From the NCBI GenBank assembly GCA_964410625.1, contig CAYPHY010000051.1, forward strand, positions 1-36,549: 36,549 nucleotides of DNA, written 5' to 3'. How positions within the stretch are numbered: position 1 is the first letter of the stretch; each line of letters starts with the position of its first letter. The DNA is from CAYPHY01 sp964410625 (GTDB lineage Bacteria > Chloroflexota > Anaerolineae > Promineifilales > Promineifilaceae). Of the stretch, positions 32,788 through 36,549 are shown piece after piece. The position numbers and the translations under genes were made by a program. Below the pieces are notes generated by a model. It did no database searches, had not been told where the DNA came from, and saw only the letters and a list, made by a program, of their open reading frames with translations.

Positions 32788-33669
32788 ATGATAAATGAAA
32801 TTCAACAAGAAAGGGAGCAGGCAGCGGCCGAAGATGAGGAACAAGTTGTCCTCCTGCGGCGGATTGTCGTCGGGCTGGACGCTTCCCGCTATAGCCGGGC
32901 GGCGTTGTTGACGGCGGCGCGGCTGGCGGAGTGGCTGCAATCGGAGTTGGTCGGGCTTTTTATCGAAGATGTTGACCTCTTGCGCTTCAGCCGCCTCCCT
33001 TTCGCCCATGAGATTGTTTTTCCGGCGGCCGTTCCGCGCAAAATGGACAGCGGGCAGCTCGAACGCCTGTTGCGGATGCGGGCGGCCGAAATCCGCCGTG
33101 AATTAGAAGAAGAGGCGCAAAAGCGCAAAATCCGCTATGACTTTCGCGTAGTGCGCGGGCCGGTCCATGCCGAGGTGCTGGCAGCGGCCGTGGACGCCGA
33201 TTTAATGGCGCTCGGTTGTCTGGGCCACTCCATCGCCCGCCGCGCCCGGCTTGGTTCCACCGCCCGCCTGGTGGTGGCGCAGACCCGTTCGGCCGTGTTG
33301 CTGGCCAAGCCGGAAAGCGATCTGGACCAGCCCATTGCCGTTCTCTATGATGGCTCTCCGGCCAGCCAGCGGGCGTTGCAAGTGGCCTTGCATCTGGCGC
33401 AACGAACGGGGCAGTTGGGCGTGATGCTCTGGGCGGAGCAGGATGAGGACGAGCAGCGTTTGCGGCAACAGGTTATGGATGCGGTGAGCGGCTCGCCGGT
33501 CACAGTAACGATCCATCGTCCGGCGGCCGAGCCTGACGAATTTCTGCGTGCCGTTCGCCAACAAGCGTTTAGCCTGTTGATCCTCTCGATGACCGACAGC
33601 CTGTTGCCGCCTCATTTGTTGGAAGGGCTGGTCGAAGATGAGCACCAGCAAATCTTAGCCATTCGCTAA
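32788..33669 (+). CDS. tandem universal stress protein (UspA family)
   Basis: This 293-residue protein contains two Usp domains. The first (about 28-175) begins R-R-I-V-V-G-L-D-A-S and carries the ATP-binding pattern G-C-L-G-(9)-G-S-T-A in full. The second (about 180-293, from P-I-A-V-L-Y-D-G-S) lacks that motif and is degenerate. Tandem Usps of this type are ATP-binding cytoplasmic proteins linked to stress survival; partners are unknown. No strong ribosome binding site precedes the ATG. It lies alone between two repeats, downstream of the protease and upstream of uvrC, all on one strand. Confidence 0.88.
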   Translation: MINEIQQEREQAAAEDEEQVVLLRRIVVGLDASRYSRAALLTAARLAEWLQSELVGLFIEDVDLLRFSRLPFAHEIVFPAAVPRKMDSGQLERLLRMRAAEIRRELEEEAQKRKIRYDFRVVRGPVHAEVLAAAVDADLMALGCLGHSIARRARLGSTARLVVAQTRSAVLLAKPESDLDQPIAVLYDGSPASQRALQVALHLAQRTGQLGVMLWAEQDEDEQRLRQQVMDAVSGSPVTVTIHRPAAEPDEFLRAVRQQAFSLLILSMTDSLLPPHLLEGLVEDEHQQILAIR

Positions 33670-33673
33670 TTTC

Positions 33674-33735
33674 AGAAACCGGGTTTCTATATTAGCAGTC
33701 ATTTGCTCTAGCAACAGCTAAGAAACCCGGTTTCT
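33674..33735. repeat. paired palindrome AGAAACCSGGTTTCT
   Basis: AGAAACCGGGTTTCT (33674-33688) and AGAAACCCGGTTTCT (33721-33735) are 15-bp odd palindromes that differ only at the centre and are inverted copies of each other, 32 bases apart. TTTT follows the second copy, so the whole may terminate transcription after the Usp gene. Confidence 0.9.
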
Positions 33736-33756
33736 TTTAGAACAGTTATCACCGCT

Positions 33757-35631
33757 ATGTTGAGCTACTCCCCACCGGAACGGATTCAGGAAATCCTGGC
33801 GCACTTACCGACCAAGCCCGGTGTTTACCTGCACAAAGACGCCGAGGGCAAGGTGTTGTATGTCGGTAAGGCGATTAATTTGCGCAGCCGTGTCCGCTCT
33901 TATTTCCATACAACAGTTGATTCGACGAAGACGCTGCAACTGCGGCGGCAGATCGCCGATATTGAGATCATCACCACCAAGTCGGAGTTAGAGGCGTTGT
34001 TGCTGGAGATGACGCTAATCAAGCGTTATCGGCCGCGCTACAACGTCCGCCTGAAGGACGACAAGCGTTACCCCTATATCAAAGTCCACTGGGCCGACCC
34101 TTATCCGAAAGTGACCGTCACCCGGCGTATGGTGCGCGATGGCTCGCGCTACTTTGGCCCCTATACCTCCGTCTGGGCGGTGCATCAAACGCTTGACCTG
34201 CTGCGGCGGATTTTCCCTTATCTCACCTGTGACCGGGTGATCACCGGCAACGATGAACGAGCTTGCCTCTACTATGACATCAAGTTGTGCCTGGCCCCCT
34301 GTATCGGCGCGGTCAACCAGGAGCAGTACCGGGGGATGATCCAGCAGTTGATGGACTTCCTGGAGGGGCGTTCCGACCATATTTTGAAGGGCATTGAGCA
34401 GCGAATGGAACGAGCGGCCGCCAATCTGCAATTTGAGAAAGCGGCCGAATATCGCGACCAACTCAAAGCAGTAGAGCGCATTGTTGCCAAGCAAAAAGTG
34501 ATCGCTGCCGCCAACACCGACCAGGATGTGATCGCTTTTGCCCGCGACAACGGCGACGCCTGTGTGCAGGTCTTTTTCATCCGCCATGGAAAGTTGATCG
34601 GCCGCGAATTCTTCATGCTTGAAGGGACAGAGGGGGAAACGGATTCGGCCGTTTTGCAGGATTTCATAACCCAATTCTACGATGAAGCCGCCCACGTCCC
34701 CAAAGAGGTATTGTTGCAGCATGAGGTGGACCAGGCGATGGTGATTGAGGAGTGGTTAAGGCAGAAGCGCAGCACGAAGGTGGCGATCCAGGTTCCGCAA
34801 CGCGGCCGTAAGAAAGAGCTGGTCGAAATGGCGCTGGAAAACGCCCAGGACACGCTGGAAACGATGCGCCAGCAGTGGGCCAGCGACCGTTCGCGCCATG
34901 TGGCGGCGATCAATGAGTTACAAGAGGCGTTAGATTTGCCCGCGCCACCGGCCCGCATTGAATGTTATGACATCAGCCACACCCAGGGGGCGCAAACCGT
35001 CGGCTCAATGGTCGTCTTTGTCCAGGGCGTACCGCAAAAGAGCGATTACCGCCGCTTTAACGTGCAGACGGTGAATAATGATGATTATGGGGCAATGCGT
35101 GAGGTGCTGACCCGTCGCTTCCAACGTTACCGCGATTCGGAGTCAGGCGAGTTGCATGATCCGAGCCAGATCGGGAAGAAGAAGGACCTGGCCTGGAGTA
35201 TCTTGCCCGATTTATTGATTGTGGATGGGGGCAAGGGACAATTGGCGATGGCGATGGAGGTGCTGAAGGCGTTCGACCTTCAGGACGAGGTGCCGCTGGC
35301 GGCGTTGGCGAAGCAGGAGGAAGAGTTGTTTTTGCCCGGCCGTTTGCAATCGGTGCTGTTGCCACGCCGTTCGGAGGCGCTCTATCTGGTGCAGCGGGTG
35401 CGCGACGAAGCCCATCGTTTTGCCAACGAGGGGCATCGCAAGCGCCGTTCCAAGGTCGGCGTGGCTTCGATTTTAGACAGCGTGCCGGGGGTGGGGCCGA
35501 AGCGTCGCCAGGTGTTGTTGAAGCACTTTGGCTCGCTCGATGCGCTGCGGCAGGCGACCGTTGAGGAAATCGGTTCCGTGCCGGGGATTCCGCTGGAGGT
35601 GGCGGAGTCGGTGAAGGCGCATTTGGCTTAG
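33757..35631 (+). CDS. uvrC: excinuclease ABC subunit C
   Basis: UvrC makes both incisions in nucleotide excision repair with UvrA and UvrB. The 624-residue protein is complete: a GIY-YIG nuclease domain (about 15-95, with G-V-Y at 22 and Y-V-G at 35), a UVR domain that binds UvrB (about 205-240, N-L-Q-F-E-K-A-A-E-Y-R-D-Q-L), the RNase H-like 5' nuclease domain with Y-D-I-S-H-T-Q-G (about 405) and L-I-V-D-G-G-K-G-Q (about 487), and two C-terminal helix-hairpin-helix motifs (L-D-S-V-P-G-V-G-P-K-R and G-S-V-P-G-I-P). No Shine-Dalgarno is visible before ATG 33757. uvrA and uvrB are not in the window. Confidence 0.97.
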   Translation: MLSYSPPERIQEILAHLPTKPGVYLHKDAEGKVLYVGKAINLRSRVRSYFHTTVDSTKTLQLRRQIADIEIITTKSELEALLLEMTLIKRYRPRYNVRLKDDKRYPYIKVHWADPYPKVTVTRRMVRDGSRYFGPYTSVWAVHQTLDLLRRIFPYLTCDRVITGNDERACLYYDIKLCLAPCIGAVNQEQYRGMIQQLMDFLEGRSDHILKGIEQRMERAAANLQFEKAAEYRDQLKAVERIVAKQKVIAAANTDQDVIAFARDNGDACVQVFFIRHGKLIGREFFMLEGTEGETDSAVLQDFITQFYDEAAHVPKEVLLQHEVDQAMVIEEWLRQKRSTKVAIQVPQRGRKKELVEMALENAQDTLETMRQQWASDRSRHVAAINELQEALDLPAPPARIECYDISHTQGAQTVGSMVVFVQGVPQKSDYRRFNVQTVNNDDYGAMREVLTRRFQRYRDSESGELHDPSQIGKKKDLAWSILPDLLIVDGGKGQLAMAMEVLKAFDLQDEVPLAALAKQEEELFLPGRLQSVLLPRRSEALYLVQRVRDEAHRFANEGHRKRRSKVGVASILDSVPGVGPKRRQVLLKHFGSLDALRQATVEEIGSVPGIPLEVAESVKAHLA

Positions 35632-35664
35632 AACCCACGGATTTGGATTAACGATATTTTTTAA

Positions 35665-35722
35665 AAACGCAGAGGCGCAGAGAAACAGAGACGCAGAGGG
35701 GATTATAGCTCTCTGCGTCTCT
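35665..35722. terminator. hairpin between convergent uvrC and downstream gene
   Basis: AGAGACGCAGAG (35687-35698) pairs perfectly with CTCTGCGTCTCT (35711-35722) around a 12-base loop, preceded by ACGCAGAGGCGCAGAG. It lies between two convergent genes and could end both transcripts. The words match the repeat at 10964-11042. Confidence 0.65.
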
Positions 35723-35763
35723 ATGTTGAATAATACGTTGAAAAAATAATTTTAGGATTGGCT

Positions 35764-36396
35764 CTAGTGGCGGCCGTTGCCGTTGCCATTGCCGTTCCCA
35801 TTCTCGGAATGGCGCTCTACACCGGCGAGGACGAAGATGGTGGAGCGCGTTTGCCCTGGTTCGGTAATGACCCATACTCGCGCATCACGCACAATAAATT
35901 CAGAGACAACGCAGTCTAGCCCGGTCATCGCATTAACCTTGCTCATCCCGCCAGATGCCACAACCCCTTCGCGCAGCATTTCGTCGGTCACGTCAATCTC
36001 ATAGAAACGGCCGAACTCCCCAAAATCTCCGGCCACATGCCGTTCAAGCAGGGTGCGGATTTCCTCATTGCTCAGGCGGCGGGCGACGCCGGGCGTGACG
36101 GTGATCTTGCCAGGGTTGATCAACGCGCCACCGGCCGCATAGGGGGCTGCCTGATTGGGGACGGTGGGCGAGGCGGAAAGGCGATAGAAGCCGAGGTTTT
36201 CGTTGTAACCGAGATCGGAGTAGGGGATAAACACGTCGCCGCCAAAGACGACGCCGATTTCCTCACCGACAATGCGCGGTTGGGGGAGATCGTCGCCGCG
36301 CCGCGCGGCCGTGTAGTAAAGTTCGCTGGCCTTATCGGCAACGAGGCGGACGATAGGGGGCTTAGCTTGGGTAAGCGATTTGTTAACGGTAGACAT
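35764..36396 (-). CDS. hypothetical two-part protein, C-terminal half like small plasmid-associated proteins
   Basis: This 210-residue cytoplasmic protein has no signal or membrane segment. Residues about 95-195 resemble a family of roughly 90-residue proteins common on plasmids and islands, recognised by T-P-G-V-A, E-R-H-V-A-G-D-F-G-E and the closing V-W-V-I-T-E-x-x-x-x-R-S-T-I-F-V-L. The link is from memory of the pattern and is tentative. The N-terminal half (1-90) is not recognised. The tail is five G-N pairs followed by R-H. AAGGAG stands six bases before the ATG, a good ribosome binding site. The gene converges on uvrC. Function unknown. Confidence 0.75.
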   Translation of the reverse strand: MSTVNKSLTQAKPPIVRLVADKASELYYTAARRGDDLPQPRIVGEEIGVVFGGDVFIPYSDLGYNENLGFYRLSASPTVPNQAAPYAAGGALINPGKITVTPGVARRLSNEEIRTLLERHVAGDFGEFGRFYEIDVTDEMLREGVVASGGMSKVNAMTGLDCVVSEFIVRDARVWVITEPGQTRSTIFVLAGVERHSENGNGNGNGNGRH

Positions 36397-36425
36397 CCAA
36401 TGCTCCTTATACGCTACAGACCTGT

Positions 36426-36494
36426 GACAGAAAGCTGTCTACAGATAAACCACTGTCTTATACCGTTACTGCTGGTACTTGTCTCCTACCAGTA
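36426..36494. repeat. two short palindromes upstream of the hypothetical gene
   Basis: GACAG-AAAG-CTGTC (36426-36439) and TACTGCTGGTA against TACCAGTA (36467-36494, bulged) lie upstream of the start. ATGCTCCTT (36400-36408) and AAGGAGCAT (36506-36514) are a further inverted pair flanking them; the first includes the ribosome binding site. They could be operator or leader structures. Confidence 0.45.
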
Positions 36495-36549
36495 TAAACG
36501 ATATGAAGGAGCATTTCTTCTGTTTTTCGCGTCATCTTCACGAGGAAAA

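Larger units (their letters stand above)
296..36311. repeat. dispersed palindromic hexamer CGGCCG, about 160 copies
   Basis: A hand count gave about 163 copies, roughly one per 225 bases, against about 18 expected from base composition. Copies occur in genes on both strands, in all three codon frames, and in some gaps. None falls between about 16450 and 18035. The coordinates given are those of the first and last copies. Confidence 0.85.

Noticed and set aside
36503..36549. Possible gene start running off the right edge (ATG AAG GAG)
   Set aside because: Only 15 codons are visible, there is no ribosome binding site, and the sequence is part of an inverted repeat.

Overview
The window looks like a chromosomal stretch from a bacterium of the phylum Chloroflexota, probably an Anaerolineae, Ardenticatenia or Caldilinea-type lineage. 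This is inference from protein style: a solute-binding lipoprotein with the long V-T-R-V-V-type linker after its lipobox, extracytoplasmic C39-type peptidases with Thr/Pro linkers and TPR tails, a propeller-bearing membrane ATPase, and many short palindromic repeats between genes. No rRNA, tRNA, CRISPR array, insertion sequence or prophage was found.

Layout. (1) 45-6419, minus strand: a tightly coupled pair, an AAA ATPase with a C-terminal OmpR-type winged helix followed directly by a 1686-residue membrane protein with an extracellular beta-propeller, one transmembrane helix and a cytoplasmic AAA/STAND ATPase. They may form one sensory or regulatory system. (2) 6600-16549: mixed housekeeping and accessory genes: a YprB-like exonuclease with TPRs, a DUF1579-like protein overlapping a solitary molybdopterin oxidoreductase, a class I aminotransferase, trpB, a DUF421 membrane protein, a histidine phosphatase and a C39-TPR peptidase. 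(3) 16698-28096: a divergent IclR regulator and a long plus-strand set for peptide or amino-acid-derivative use: M42 aminopeptidase, oligopeptide-type ABC binding protein and two permeases (no ATPases), an M19 'dipeptidase' lacking usual metal ligands, a branched-chain-type aminotransferase, an M24 Xaa-Pro peptidase, a creatininase-family amidohydrolase and an MFS transporter. A near-consensus promoter lies between iclR and the M42 gene. (4) 28138-36396: a second C39-TPR peptidase, a Lon-like AAA protease with a long acidic tail and an apparently non-AUG start, a tandem universal stress protein, uvrC, and a protein distantly like small plasmid-associated proteins.

Two genome-scale signals cut across the genes. 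The palindromic hexamer CGGCCG occurs about 160 times by hand count, roughly nine times the number expected from base composition, in all three reading frames and also between genes, much like HIP1 in cyanobacteria. It is absent from the iclR region. Second, several families of palindromic or tandem repeats sit in the gaps and at gene ends, where some supply the last codons or the stop codon of the gene.
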